Source of the DNA: Chaenocephalus aceratus
Lineage: Eukaryota > Chordata > Actinopteri > Perciformes > Channichthyidae
Length of the DNA stretch: 64,000 nucleotides
Assembly: GCA_023974075.1 (NCBI GenBank)
Contig: CM043800.1
Coordinates: 35,927,959-35,991,958, forward strand
Direction of reading: 5' to 3'
The notes beneath the pieces were generated by a model. The model had not been told where the DNA came from, made no database searches, and saw only the letters and a list, made by a program, of their open reading frames with translations. Made by a program: the position numbers and the translations under genes. The stretch's first letter is position 1. Every line of letters starts with the position of its first letter. Shown here piece by piece: positions 35,361 to 46,900 of the stretch.

Positions 35361-36706
35361 GCCGCTTTCACACCGCAGGACTTGCCGTACTTTAGTGCCA
35401 GCACTAAAATTCCACGGCACTGAATCCGCCAGGGGGCAAGTACCAATCGCATTCACACCGCAGTACTTTCCCTGAGGCAAGATTACGCTGACGTCACTTC
35501 GTCTTCTTCTTCTCTGGGTTTACTGGCAGGCCGCAAACCACTTCACGGCGAGTACAAAAGAAAACGAGAGAAGAAGAACTACACGGGGGAGGGGGTATAA
35601 AGCCCATCCGCTGTATGAGGCGTTTGTTTACTTTCCGACCTCACAGTCGGGTTCACAAGGGTAATTTACAAATAAAATACCCCATTATAACAATGGACTT
35701 TATCTTTATGTATTTATTATATATTACCCCCTCAGGCTGATTTTGGAAAAGGACATCAACCCTTGTTTGGTGTTTTTCCCTTATTTATCTAAAACAAATG
35801 ATATGATAAATTACTTGTGTTTATGTGTGTAAAACTTGTGTTTCTGTCTGCTCTCACATTCTTCTATTCTGCAAATTTGGGGTGGGACACAATAATAAAG
35901 CTTCGCCAGTTTGTTTGTTTTATTGCACAGTCAAGACATAACAATAACGGCATCATGCTGTTCCAGGTGTGTCGTATGCATGTAAATTGAAGTTAAATAA
36001 AAGTGTGAAATGTAAAATAAAGTGTAAGTAGTTTCAAAACAATGTAACAGTGGCAATATATATAGCAGCAGACACGCCTTAGTGCAAGTTAGGTGTCAGT
36101 ATTAAAAAACAGTGGCAATATATATATATAATAACAATAGAAAATCGTTACCACTCTTATTATTGTGGTCTTTAATTTTTTTATAGTCCTGCCTGAGTTT
36201 CTTTATTTTTACCCGGCATCCGTGTGCACTGTGCACGATTCCCAGCTCAAGTAGCGAACATCGCTCAAAACATTTGGAGTTGGGAACTGCTTTCTGTAGA
36301 AGCTGCTGCATCCCGTCCTTGGAGTAAATTGCCAGAAGCGCCGACACTTCCTCATCATTCCACCGCTCCGGTGTTGTAGTACGTGTGGTCATAACTGCTT
36401 TCAAGTACAAAAAAACTACTCGCTCAGGTGTGGATGTGGTTTTGTAGCGAGGAAAAAAATGGCTGCCTCACAAAAAAAATTCAGAGTCTAACGGGGCGTG
36501 GTTTGCAATTCGCCCAGCCAATAGAAATAGAATAGAAATTGGCAGTCTTTTATCACCAGGTTCGTACCACCTCTCTAGCAGGGACTGAAAATGGCCGAAA
36601 GAGTTCCCGGCACTGAGTAGTCCCGGCGGTGTGAACGCGACATTATTGGTACTAACGGAACTAAAGAACCAAAGTACCAGGGAAAGTCCTGCGGTGTGAA
36701 TGCGGC
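35361..36706. mobile_element. Non-autonomous PIF/Harbinger element, TSD TTA
   Basis: Ends GCCGCTTTCACACCGCAGGA and, from the right, GCCGCATTCACACCGCAGGA match with one difference. TTA flanks both sides (35358-35360, 36707-36709), the TWA target of this superfamily. It carries only a Myb/SANT ORF and inserted into the MULE/NOF-like pseudogene. Confidence 0.92.
36102..36392 (-). CDS. Harbinger Myb/SANT-like DNA-binding ORF
   Basis: It starts MTTRTTTPERWNDEEVSALL and continues LLELGIVHSAHGCRVKIKKL then RQDYKKIKDHNNKSGND. The W..EEV..LL opening, and a C(R).KIK.L...YKK.KD block with KSG, are the Myb/SANT-like domain found in many fish Harbinger accessory proteins. The normal invariant 'QCR' is HGCR here. 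The frame runs into non-homologous text (FLLLLYIYIATVF), so an intron after NDF or a truncation is likely. No nuclease gene is present in this copy. An upstream in-frame ATG at 36410 is possible but adds no domain. Confidence 0.65.
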   Translation of the reverse strand: MTTRTTTPERWNDEEVSALLAIYSKDGMQQLLQKAVPNSKCFERCSLLELGIVHSAHGCRVKIKKLRQDYKKIKDHNNKSGNDFLLLLYIYIATVF

Positions 36707-37925
36707 TTATGTCGCGACAGATCCCCAAGCAACAAACCACTCCACAATGGGAAGATCCCCATGTAGTTTTTTAACAGTGCATCAATGACACCAGGACAGG
36801 GATAGTGGTTTTTTACATGAACAGCATCGTCAGAGAGAATGTCACTCTCTGCTTGGTCCCGCCTGACTTGAAAAGCTTGTGTAAAAGGGGACTTTCCAAT
36901 AATGCTATGAGCATTTGTTTCCATTTTGCTTTCCTCCTCTCCCATTACATGTCCACTTTCCTCCAGTTTCAAATCCCGAGTTTGCAAAATGCACTCGTCG
37001 AGGTACATTTAGCTCTGTTTCACCGAATGAGTGTACTCCTGCATCAAAAAACACACACATATGATAAAAAACATCAAGGGCTTCCTGCATACTTGTGCAG
37101 TTCAGGATGTACGCAAAACAGAATGCTGCATATTCCTGTGTGCCTCTGTCTACAGTTTTTTTTCCAAATGCTTGTGACACAGCCTTCATGATATGAGCAG
37201 AGCACAGATGCAGCACAGTGAAGTTAGGAATCAGTTCAGTTTATCCAGACACTATCTCAAATGCTCTGTCAAGGTACACTGACATATTTTCCCTGTTAAA
37301 AGACAGAAGCACACTGTTTATCAGAGCCCAACTATAATCTGTCTTAACCTGTGCTATCTTTCTTTTTGTTATGTAAGACAACTTTCTTTTAAATTCCATG
37401 AGCCAGTGGGAAATAGATGGAATGGAATGGCTGTTGGTGATCAGTTCTGTGACGGGCAAGGGAGGCTTATCCTTACCCATTCCGGGCAAAACCAAAGCAT
37501 AATACAAGACCCGCTTATTTTGATCAGGAATTTTCTGTATCACGCTGCCTGTGGCATCAAGGTAGAGAGTCGTAGGTGTTGGCTTTTTCAAGTGCTCAGT
37601 CAATATCTTTATTCCAGCATCTGTGTATAAATGTACAGCAAACGGATCAATTTGTAGGTGCTGAAGATAGCCTTTTGATGATGCATGACTGCTGCTCTCT
37701 TTGATTATGTTTTGATTCAACATGAGTTCAAGCATCATGTCATCGTGGGGCCTTGCACTTTTCATCACTTCAGAGGATATTTTCTTTAACACGTCTTTGG
37801 TGAGGCTTATGCTTATGTTACCAGCCATTATTTCCTCTACTGGTGTCTGTCTTAACATAATGTAATAATAATTGCTGACACCACTGGTTAAGGCTTTGGA
37901 AATTGTTCCTCTTCTTGTGTATTTT

Positions 37926-37945
37926 CCTAACCCTAACCCTAACCC
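37926..37945. repeat. Telomere-like CCCTAA run
   Basis: CCTAACCCTAACCCTAACCC, just over three CCCTAA units, lies exactly where the right tandem arm meets the transposase gene. Confidence 0.85.
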
Positions 37946-38372
37946 AACATTGATTTTGAGCGAATCGGTCACATGACCTGGAAGGTATTGAAGAAATAGG
38001 CTCATTTTTCCATCAAAATATTAATATAAAATATTTAAAGTTTTAAAATTCAATAAAAATACGTGTGTCCTATGCAGCCAGTGTAGTTCTTTGACCCAGC
38101 ATTGATTTTGAGTGAATCGGTCACATGACCTGGAAGGTATTGAAGAAATAAGCTAATTTTTCCATCAAATTATTAATATAAAATATTTAAAGTATTAAAA
38201 TGCAATAAAAAGAGGTGTGTCCCATTCAGCCAGTGTAGTTATTTGACCCAGCATTGATTTTGAGTGAATCGGTCACATGACCTGGAAGGTATTTAAGAAA
38301 TAAGCTAATTTTTCCATCAAAAATAATAATAAAACTTATTTAAAGTATTACAATGCAATACAAATAACGTAA
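37938..38372 (-). repeat. Right arm: 152-bp tandem units, inverted
   Basis: CATTGATTTTGAG recurs at 37948, 38100 and 38252 (period 152), each followed by GGTCACATGACCTGGAAGG, the reverse complement of the left-arm unit. The last unit degenerates at about 38360. Confidence 0.9.
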
Positions 38373-38392
38373 CCAGATGAGTGATTACAGCG

Positions 38393-38472
38393 CCCGGTAA
38401 CATTTTACACACATTTGTATCATACAGATGCAGGACTTGTACACGCCTGTTATCTAAGCGACAGGTCCGCAC
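38393..38472. repeat. 80-bp dispersed repeat, copy 1
   Basis: CCCGGTAACATTTTACACAC to GACAGGTCCGCAC matches 61673-61752 with few changes. Here it follows the foldback element; there it starts an insertion in a DIRS gag pseudogene. Confidence 0.85.
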
Positions 38473-38713
38473 CATAGACTGTATATATAAATGGACGTAG
38501 GGTCCGTGACGTCACCCATAGGATTCTGCAGAGTTGCCGTGAAGCCCTTAGTAGGCGGAGTCGGCCACTAACGGCTCAATAGTGACGTCAGAGTTCAACT
38601 CCCGCCTTCTCCAGCCTGCTCCAAATAAGGGCAAAGAGGCGGAGCCGAAGCGGGACCTGCTGCCACCGAGCTGGAAGTTCCAGAGCTAGCTGAAGCTACC
38701 AAGCTAAGCTAAC

Positions 38714-39432
38714 ATGCTCCCCATCTGCACACTGCCGTCGCATTTTACGTTTCTAAGGTAAGCGGCCTTGAAACTATTCAGCAAAACTATAAATAATAAT
38801 CTAAGTTATTGAGTATTTAGCATAATACTTCAGAATCTTAAAACCCCTTAACGTTTGTATGCAATTGTGCTAAATTCAACTCTGGAATCAAGCAAATATT
38901 AATATGTTTGCATGACATTAGTTATTTATATTTTGATATCACTTAACCATACGTTTAATACATTTAAGTCAAGCTAAGGTACATGTGATGGTAGCTAGTT
39001 AGTGCTCTTACCTGTGAGGCCAACAGCATAATAACCAGACTATCATTAAAACTAAGTACCAGTTCTAGATCCTTGACTTTAGACAAACAATTCAAAAGAC
39101 AAAATGTATTTAAAGACCAATATTTATTTGAATGTGCCTCTTAACCTGAGATATTAGTTATACAGTAATAGTATTGACAATCTAAAAAAACTGAGCAACT
39201 CAACAGTCAACTTTATGTTTCTTATTGTCTAAAGCATTTATTATTTTCATTTTCCCCTCTCATATTCAGTGTGGACGGATTGAGACAGCGTGGTGTCCAG
39301 AGGGCTGCAGAGACTTCAGGGAGAAACCTCCGTGTGATGGACGTCCTGTCTGTTGGTTTGGAGAGGACTGAGGGTCTTTCCTCAGCGAGGAGGACCAGGG
39401 CTGATGGAGGAGCCCATGCTGGGCAAAGCTGA
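38714..39432 (+). CDS. Two-exon small ORF of unknown function
   Basis: Exon 1 38714-38757 (MLPICTLPSHFTFL) ends AAG/gtaagc. Exon 2 starts at 39270 after catattcag and reads SVDGLRQRGVQRAAETSGRN, VMDVLSVGLERTEGLSSARR and a TGA at 39430-39432, 68 residues in all. AATAAA lies at 39565-39570. Upstream 38478-38640 has a TATATATAA word and a GTGACGTCACCC CRE-like site, so a real transcript is plausible. No domain is recognised. The leader resembles a very common fish repeat, so this may be a transposon-derived non-coding transcript rather than a protein gene. Confidence 0.4.
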
Positions 39433-39852
39433 TACCAACTGCACAGGCCTAGTCTGTCACTTTATTTGACTAAATGTGTTTACTTATACATTTAATAGGT
39501 TTACACCTTCTGTCCATATGTGCTTTTTATTTAAAACATTTGATTAACTTTTGGTTCACATTTCAATAAACTGTATTTGTATTTGTATCCTTTCGTCCAT
39601 TATTCTTACTGAACATGTTAGATTACACATTCACATCTGACTGAAGATTGGCCCCATTTATTTGTGACGTTGCAAACTCTGCGGTACAAGGCACAAGCGA
39701 TGTGAAGCTCATAAAGTGAGGCACATAGAAATAATCAGCGGATGGAGTGTAGATGTGGAAACAGCTGCATTCGATCAGCTGACTGTTTTTACAATAAAAG
39801 TTGTTTATAGTGAATGTCCTGTACTGGTCTTAACATCTCATAGCATCAGCTT

Positions 39853-40556
39853 TTAATGATCCTCTTGGATGTTCTCTTGACGCTCAGAGAAGGAGAACAT
39901 GTCGTGTCTTTCAGGCATGTCCTTTCCTAACAAAAATGACAGGAAACATAAAACATATTATTGCAGAACAAGTGTGTTATTTATGAAAGCGGTGTGTTTG
40001 TGTGTTTAGGGGCTGGAGATATCATTATTTTGTAATTGTAATGTTTTTTTTTAATTTAAACAATGAGCTACAAAGACAATCAGATTATGAATGAACAGTA
40101 TGAAGTTCATCAACATTGAAATATGTTATTATCAAAATAATATTTAACTGTTATCAAAACGTAGTGCAACTGTAGAAGCTTGCTCTGTTGTCTCACTGAA
40201 AGAATAACTTTTTACCACGTTTTTTACAGACAATATTGAGAGATAAATCTTTGCCTTCAATACATTACATTAGAAAGCTGACAAAGTCATATTGCTAAAT
40301 ATCTAAATGTAACTTTTTGCATGGAAAAAACCCCTCAACTTAACTGATGTGTAGGTGATCTAGTATTTAGTATTGTTTATTGGAATGTATATCAGTGTAT
40401 TCAAGTCCATACTTCATTCATTTAAACCAATATCTTTCTTGATTCTTTGTACAGTAAGAAAAAAGAGTCTTTGTACCTGTGCTGAAGTTCACTGCTGTGA
40501 GGAGTCCAGTTCTGTCTCTCACTCTCTGGTCCAGCCTGTCTGCGTCACCTGGACAC
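39853..40556 (-). CDS. Candidate last two exons of a small leftward transcript
   Basis: Exon 40556-40477 (PGDADRLDQRVRDRTGLLTA then VNFSTG) ends CACAG/gtacaa. Exon 39926-39853 follows a ttgttag acceptor and continues in frame KDMPERHDMFSFSERQENIQ then EDH and stop. An AATAAA on the minus strand lies at 39664. A first exon near 41290-41240 (donor GCG/gtaagt) is likely but does not join in frame from its ATG. The unit is convergent with the ORF at 38714-39432. Function unknown; possibly transposon-derived. Confidence 0.35.
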
Positions 40557-41465
40557 CTTAAACAAACAGATATATATATGTAAAGTACCATGTGTACAAA
40601 CAATATAACTGATTCTCTTCTGTTGAACATGTTGGATTGTGTATTGTCCGAGTCAGGGTCCTTTTATTTTACTGTAACTTTGGAAGTTGTGTTAACAATG
40701 CTTACTGTTTATTTGATACCAATTTGGTAATGCAATTAATAAAAACAACAAGGTTTGGGTTCGTTCTTCAGATGACTGTGACGTTAAGGTGTAAGCTCGA
40801 TAATGAACTCCAGCTCAACCAACCATATTGTAATATCTAAGTAATCATCTTGAAATATGACATTAATAATTGTAATATACACATATCTTATTGTGAGGTT
40901 GATTTCACATACACTACTTCGATATTAACTTGTCTACATACTTGAGCATCGCCAATTTAAATTAACCTTAGCGATGCATACAGTTCTACCTACATAATAA
41001 AATATCTCTAAGTTACAAGGATGTAACCTTATTCTATCAACCTCAAACAGAAGCCGTTTGTTCAACAGTATTATCCCACTTAACACTTGTCTATTTCGTT
41101 TTAACCTTTATATATACAGTCTATGATTTTAACTTGGAGGCTACGATTAGCATCGTTAGCACCGATGTAGCTACCACTAGCTTACATGCTAACCCAAGCC
41201 TTACCATTCATTACGTAGCTGATTAAAATCATTAACACATAAATAAAGCACTCGAATTTCACTTACCGCATTCATGCACCGTCTGTTTTAACCGCAGAGC
41301 GAGTCACAATAGTCCGATATATAAGCATGAAGAACAAACAACCACGGCCGGCTACAAGTTGTGTTTCCTGGATCAGCTGAGCAGGCAGAGTCCCTGTAGC
41401 TTCACGGAGCAGCTAGCGGAGAGACGAGAAGCTAGCAGCGGCAGGCACTGGACAGAGCCGTCACT

Positions 41466-41671
41466 CAATGTGACCACGCCCTAATTTATGCACACACTTT
41501 AAGACCTAATATAAATAAAAGGGTCGTGTTAGAAAACAATTCACTCTCAGATCCATAATCATGAAGGTGGAATCTAACTATATCGATAATAAAAATGTAT
41601 GGAGCCAGGGAGAGAAACATGTTTTTTTTTCTGCTGTAAAGTTGGGCATTTTAACATGGGGGTCTATGGAA
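41466..41671. repeat. 200-bp repeat, right copy of the inverted pair
   Basis: Reverse complement of 29056-29255 at about 95% identity. Its outer edge abuts a truncated TTAA MITE at 41669. Confidence 0.85.
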
Positions 41672-41970
41672 AATACACAACCGGAACACAATCTGCCCCT
41701 TCCTTCAGACTTCCTTACAGAGCCCCTCCTCCAACACACAGGAACGCGCACATGACCAATGAGGGCACGAGATAAGTTTGTGCACAGATGGAAGGCTGAC
41801 AGGCAGGTAGGCCATCCAGTTACTTTAGCCGGGCCGGCTCAGATGATTGGTCGTGCTTTTTACAGCGCTACGGCTTCCACAGATTACATTTCTTATAGAT
41901 GTATTGTCAAAGCATTAAATATATTCATTGCTATCGGGATGTTAAGAGCAATTACATACCCCACCTTTAA
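41669..41970 (+). mobile_element. TTAA MITE, 5'-truncated copy
   Basis: Starts inside the family at AAAATACACAACCGG, runs through GACAGGCAGGTAGGCCATCC and ends CATACCCCACCTTTAA. Confidence 0.8.
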
Positions 41971-42156
41971 GGACAAAGGCTTGAAATGTACCTATCTTTT
42001 GTTTTGTCTTTTGTCTCAATGGGGGCTGTTTGTGATTTAAAGTTTTTAAACAACGGCAGAAAACAAATGCATTTGAACCAAATGAATAGTTTCAGATTGT
42101 AACACACCATTTAGATCCGAGATTGTTATCCATTTTAATATCTTAGAGTAAAATAT
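41971..42156. other. Unassigned spacer
   Basis: Nothing recognised between the MITE and the solo LTR. Confidence 0.3.
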
Positions 42157-42457
42157 TGTAACGTTCACAGGAAGGAGTCGAGAGGCAAGCTTCAAGTTAC
42201 TAGGCTTTAATAACTGACTTCTACACAGATGATTACGGATGGGTTTAGCTTGAGGCTCAACCTCACACACACTGACACTGACTTCTAACACAGCACCTAT
42301 ATATCACATTGTACACGTCACACTTCCCGCCCTCCCCCGTCTGCTCACCCAACCACAGGCCCGCACCTCAGTCAGCATCCCGTGCAGCTCCATGATTGGC
42401 AGAGAGACGGGGGATTCCTGAGTGACACCCTCAACAGCCTATACCAGGGTCGCTACA
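42157..42457 (-). mobile_element. Solo LTR, 4-bp TSD ATAT
   Basis: On the minus strand it runs TGTAGCGACCCTGG to GTGAACGTTACA (TG...CA), with a GATATATAGG TATA-like box and an ATTAAA poly(A)-like signal in the right order. ATAT flanks both sides (42153-42156, 42458-42461). At 301 bp without internal genes it is a solo LTR, probably of a Ty3/gypsy-like element. Confidence 0.75.
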
Positions 42458-42671
42458 ATATATATGGTCAATTAAAAAGATTTAAAAAACATTATTTTAA
42501 CAATAAACGGTTCCTCTAGAGTTCGTTTAGGAGCGAGAGAGCAAAGGAATGTTTGAATGTATTTGTTTCAGCCAGGTTGAAGTCTGAGGAGGGTTTTAAA
42601 TGGAGGAAACTAAAAGTGTTGACATAAAAGGTGGAAACAATCTGACAGGAAAGACTACTGTATATGATTTC

Positions 42672-43015
42672 TTAAAGGTGGGGTAGGTAAGTTTGAGAAA
42701 CCGGCTCGAGATCGCTAGAATTTGAAAATACACAACCGAGAAAATCTGCCACATCCTCACAGAGCCCCTCCTCCAACACACACGAACGCGCACATGACCA
42801 ATGAGGGCACGAGATAAGTGTGTGCCCCGATGGAAGGCTGACAGGCAGGTTGTACTTTTTACAGTATTACGGCTTCTACAGATGACATTTTTTTATGGAT
42901 TTTTGTCAAAGCACTTCAGATATTCATTGCTATCGGGATGTTAAGAGCATTCCATGGAATATAACAAAAAGTGTATCTCGAGACGGTTTCTGAAACTTAC
43001 CTACCCCACCTTTAA
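42672..43015 (+). mobile_element. TTAA MITE, complete copy
   Basis: It begins TTAAAGGTGGGGTAGGTAAG and ends CTTACCTACCCCACCTTTAA, a perfect 20-base inverted pair including TTAA at both edges. No ORF. The left 200 bases match the leader of the BED-finger locus at 27 kb. Confidence 0.9.
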
Positions 43016-43349
43016 GTAACTGTGCAATGTAAAGATCCTGCCGGAGTTTCCTGTGCTGTTATTTTATTGCATAGCATACACGACCACCTTATTGAGTGCA
43101 TAGTAGCACATGCAACACATTTTCAACTATATGAAAATGTGCATCGTTAAACATTGTGGAGGTCTCCCACTCTGACTACCTTAGCTTAAACCAGCAGGAG
43201 TTGTTTACCAAACACTAATGGGAGAAGAAAGTAACGACACAGCTTGAAACAAAACATAATCAGAGGTATGAGCACTGTCCTCTTTCCTTCAGTTAACCAT
43301 GCAGGAAGATAATAAGTTATGCTCGTTTTTAGGTTCATATTTGTATTTA
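43016..43349. other. Unassigned spacer
   Basis: No coding sequence or repeat was recognised. Confidence 0.3.
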
Positions 43350-43930
43350 GTGTCTCTACATGTCTCCGTGCTTTAATGTTCAAAAAGCTCTTTTTTTCCC
43401 TTTCTTTTTTCATAATGCTGCTGCACCTCTTTTCACCCTCTGTCTGAAACCAGAGCCCAGTCCTGCCTCTGATTGGTTAGCTGAGAGATGTCTCGCGCCT
43501 TAACCCATCACGTACAATGTGTTGGAGTGCTAGGCGTGCTGATGTCACTATATTACGGAATCAAATCAAAGTTTATTTATAAAGCACATTTAAAAGCGAT
43601 TTTTGGTCGGGCCAAAGTGCTGTACATGTAATAAATACTACAATCACAATAAAAGACAATAATTACAACAGATATATAAAAAACCACAGGGAAAAAGTCA
43701 GGAGTGGTGCTCCGCTCTGACTAAAAGGCAGGGAGAAGAAGTGGTGTTTTAAGAGTAGATTTAAAAAACCCTAGGGTCTGGGCCAACCTCACATGGAGGG
43801 GCAGAGTGTTCCAGAGCCTGGGGAAGTAAACAAAGGAGTCCAATGGAGGCCTTTTCAGACATAGAGAGAAACTCTCTCTGGAGGGAACTTCGAGATTTTA
43901 TTCTTTGCAGACCATTTACAAAAACCTATG
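43350..43930. repeat. Dispersed repeat, copy 2, split by an L2-type tail
   Basis: Text matching 20085-20370 stops at ATATTACG (43557) and resumes at AAACAAAGGAGTCCAATGG (43828). Between them lies an L2/SINE-type 3' tail (AAAGTTTATTTATAAAGCAC ... CAGAGTGTTCCAGAGCCTGG). Confidence 0.7.
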
Positions 43931-46900
43931 ACACACTAAAGGAAAAGGACACCCCCAAAAAAGCATCATAGGGCTCCTTGAATGTGTCAGGACTGAAAGC
44001 ATTTCAATGCATCATCAGATTATGTAACCATCCCTGCTGCTTTTCAGTTAATGCCTCCAAAGCACATGGGCTCTGATGCTATGACATACTGACCTGCATT
44101 GTGGTGGCACCACTTTCAAAAAGAAAGATATGTACAAAACCATTGTGCAGGTGTTCAAAACCGCGGAAAAGCAGAAGCTTCTAAATGAGCAATACAATGT
44201 TAGCTTTTTATTTATTATCATGAATCATATATGAATAATAAATCTTCTAAAATGAGTTTCTTAAATGTATATTGCTATGATCTATCTATGCATTGCCACC
44301 ATTACCGGTACATGGATGATTCAGCATTGAACTGTCGGTTTGATTGTTGAATCTGTATAACAACGGAGAGAAATAATTTGTTCCTATTTAGACTTAGCAA
44401 CGTGATGACAAACACAGGACATTAGAATAGGACTCTAACACAGCATGTGGAAATATGTTTTTCTATTTTATAAGTATCTGTTTTCTTCAGTTCCTCAAGA
44501 GATCTCCATGGTTTCAAAAACCTATTTGGGGGCACACACACATTGTACCGCATCTCGCATTCACTATATTTTACTTCACATTCTCATCTAGCAAGACTAT
44601 TCAAACACATTATTGATGGTAATTGACGTGCACACACACAACAGGCAGTGGACACAGGAATAATAACTTTGTCCTGCCTTCAATAGTCAGGAAAGGCTTA
44701 GACAGCGGGTTTGGTTTAGTTTTAAAGCAGAAAAGAAAACTCAAAGCAGCAACACACACCACTGCTTCTGTAGATGCTGTTCAACCAAAAGCATAGATAA
44801 CCTATATTGATATCAAAATGAAAGAATCCGGAGTCTGAAACCACATGACGCAATCGAAAGATCCATTTCTTCTTAATATTTCCCCATAAAAATCCTCCTT
44901 CTGTGAAACTTGAAACAGTAATGTGAGTGTTTGTGTTGGTTCTAGACCCGTTTTAGCTGTGCTGGGGACAGTTATTTTTTATGAAAAAGGCCCATTTTAG
45001 GGCCCTTTATGCTTCTTGGGGTTTTTCCAAAAAACCTCCAGACATTCTTTGTTTCCATTTAGTGTTTATTTAAATTCGATAAACTTAATTCCATTCACAC
45101 ATGCTTATCTAAGATTGAAAAATGGCTTTCATAGCCAGGTTACATTTCCATCGTCCTCTCTAACCACAAAAGAACACACGCCTAGCAAAACAGAAGAGAA
45201 GACGAAAGGTGTGAAAAAAACAGGAACACACGATGCTCGGGAAACAGACAAGACATGTGAAACTCGGCGAAGGTGTCACTTTTGCATGCCGCTGTGCAGA
45301 CACTTAAACCAAAAAGTGTGATATTAATCTTGAGGTTTTAGAGGCAGTTACTGCGTCTAAATGGTGAGTGAAAATCATTCATGTAGAGATTTCACACTGA
45401 TATGCAATATATAAATACTTGATAAGATAGTGCATTTCCTTCCTTATAAAACCTTTGCAAGTAAATATTTAAAATCCAGCATTGCTTACTTTGCTATACC
45501 AACACATTGAGTAAAGCCATCACCTACATGCATGTACATCAACAATTTTAACACTGATAAGCAATACCTAACCCTAACCCATTAAACGTCCATTTTATTC
45601 TTCTGCAACATCTATCATATTACCTTAAACCTTGTGAACTGCATCACATGCATGCAAATGCCCCTCCAACACACACACAACCAGCTCACTATTAACAGAG
45701 GTGTGAAAGTCCACAGGATTTACCTATAAACCAACAGGAAGCTGTCTTTTTTTCTCCATTCTTAATTTGCATACATTTTAGACAGACAGTTTGAAACAGT
45801 GAAGTCCATTAACATCAAAATGACATCCCATCATTCACATTATTTCACTTGCAAAAAGAGAGAAACCGCACAAAGAGAGTCGTGACATGAGTATACTGTG
45901 GTCAGGCTGTGCACCTTGACGCTTTCTCATGCAAACTTACAGGAACAGAGACGAAAAGAAATACTACTGACTTACAGCTGCACCTCCCCCCATATGACGA
46001 GCTGTCAAAGCTGCATTAAAGTACAATAATCTGTATTTTTAAATGGCAAAGTTGTTACTTCAAGATTTCTTTTAAAGTCTAGTTTCATGTTTATTTCTTA
46101 TTTTATTGGGTTTGTTTTTAGTCGCATCACTTAAGGTCAGTTGTAACTACATTGGTATTGCATTTAGTGGATAAACATGCTCCTCAACTTATTCACCTCC
46201 CTTTCTGAATCTGTTCTTGTTTCTGTTTTAGTGTCACTGCTGTTGTGGTAGCTTCATGTCTAGACTTTCTTTAAAACATTGGTATTGGGAATAGACAGGT
46301 CTGGTTTATTAAAGGTCCCACGTCACGGCCATTTCTACTGATCATATTTCCATTGTTGAGGTCTACTAGAATATATTTAAATTGCGCAATTTTCCAAACT
46401 CACATTGGTTTCTCATACAGCATCTCTGTGACGTATGTGTATTCTCTCTCTGTTTCAGTGTTTCAGCATCCCTATTGAATTTGACATTAAACATACTATT
46501 ACATTTGACACATTATAATGCCAGCATGGCACGATGGACACACATGAATGAAACACTTAAATCAGGTTGCACATGAGACAAATTGAAAGGTAAAAAGGAG
46601 AGATCGGTCGTACAATAAATCTGGTTGAAAGGCGTGCGGGTGGATTATCTTAAATGTGGTTTCTAAAGGACCATGACGAGCAACCTTTGTTTGAAGCAAA
46701 TGAAACCTTAGAAAAGGCAACACCTGGCAGTAAATCTCTCTGCACACCGCTGTCAAATGACCAGAACAAATGCAGACACTGATGTGTTTCTTATCAACGC
46801 CTACCGATTCTGGAGTGAAACTGGGTACATTTGAAGAAAATGTTACTCATCCGTTTCTAAGTAATGTTTACCAGCCTATCCACAATGTTGTGTTTTCAGT

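Larger units (their letters stand above)
34946..37865 (-). pseudogene. MULE/NOF-like transposase, interrupted and frameshifted
   Basis: The first part (37865-37241) reads MLRQTPVEEIMAGNISISLT, then TTLYLDATGSVIQKI (candidate first catalytic Asp) and AQVKTDYSWALINSVLLSFN (second). A TAA at about 37240 interrupts just before LHLCSAHIMKAV, whose C-x2-H is typical of MULE-type DDE transposases. A frameshift follows near 37000, then GVIDALLKNYMGIFPLWSGL and LLGDLSRH. A Harbinger element (35361-36706) then splits the gene, and the end resumes in another frame as NCHVELWFGLVKHSILLKKK, AEFVSKMYASIQGRYIEHFE and a basic tail to 34946. With one stop, at least two shifts and an insertion the gene is dead. 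MULE/NOF assignment rests on remembered motifs; Kolobok-like origin is the main alternative. Confidence 0.6.

Noticed and set aside
37926..37945. Internal telomere
   Set aside because: Only about three CCCTAA units; too short for an interstitial telomere array, so it is reported only as part of the foldback element.
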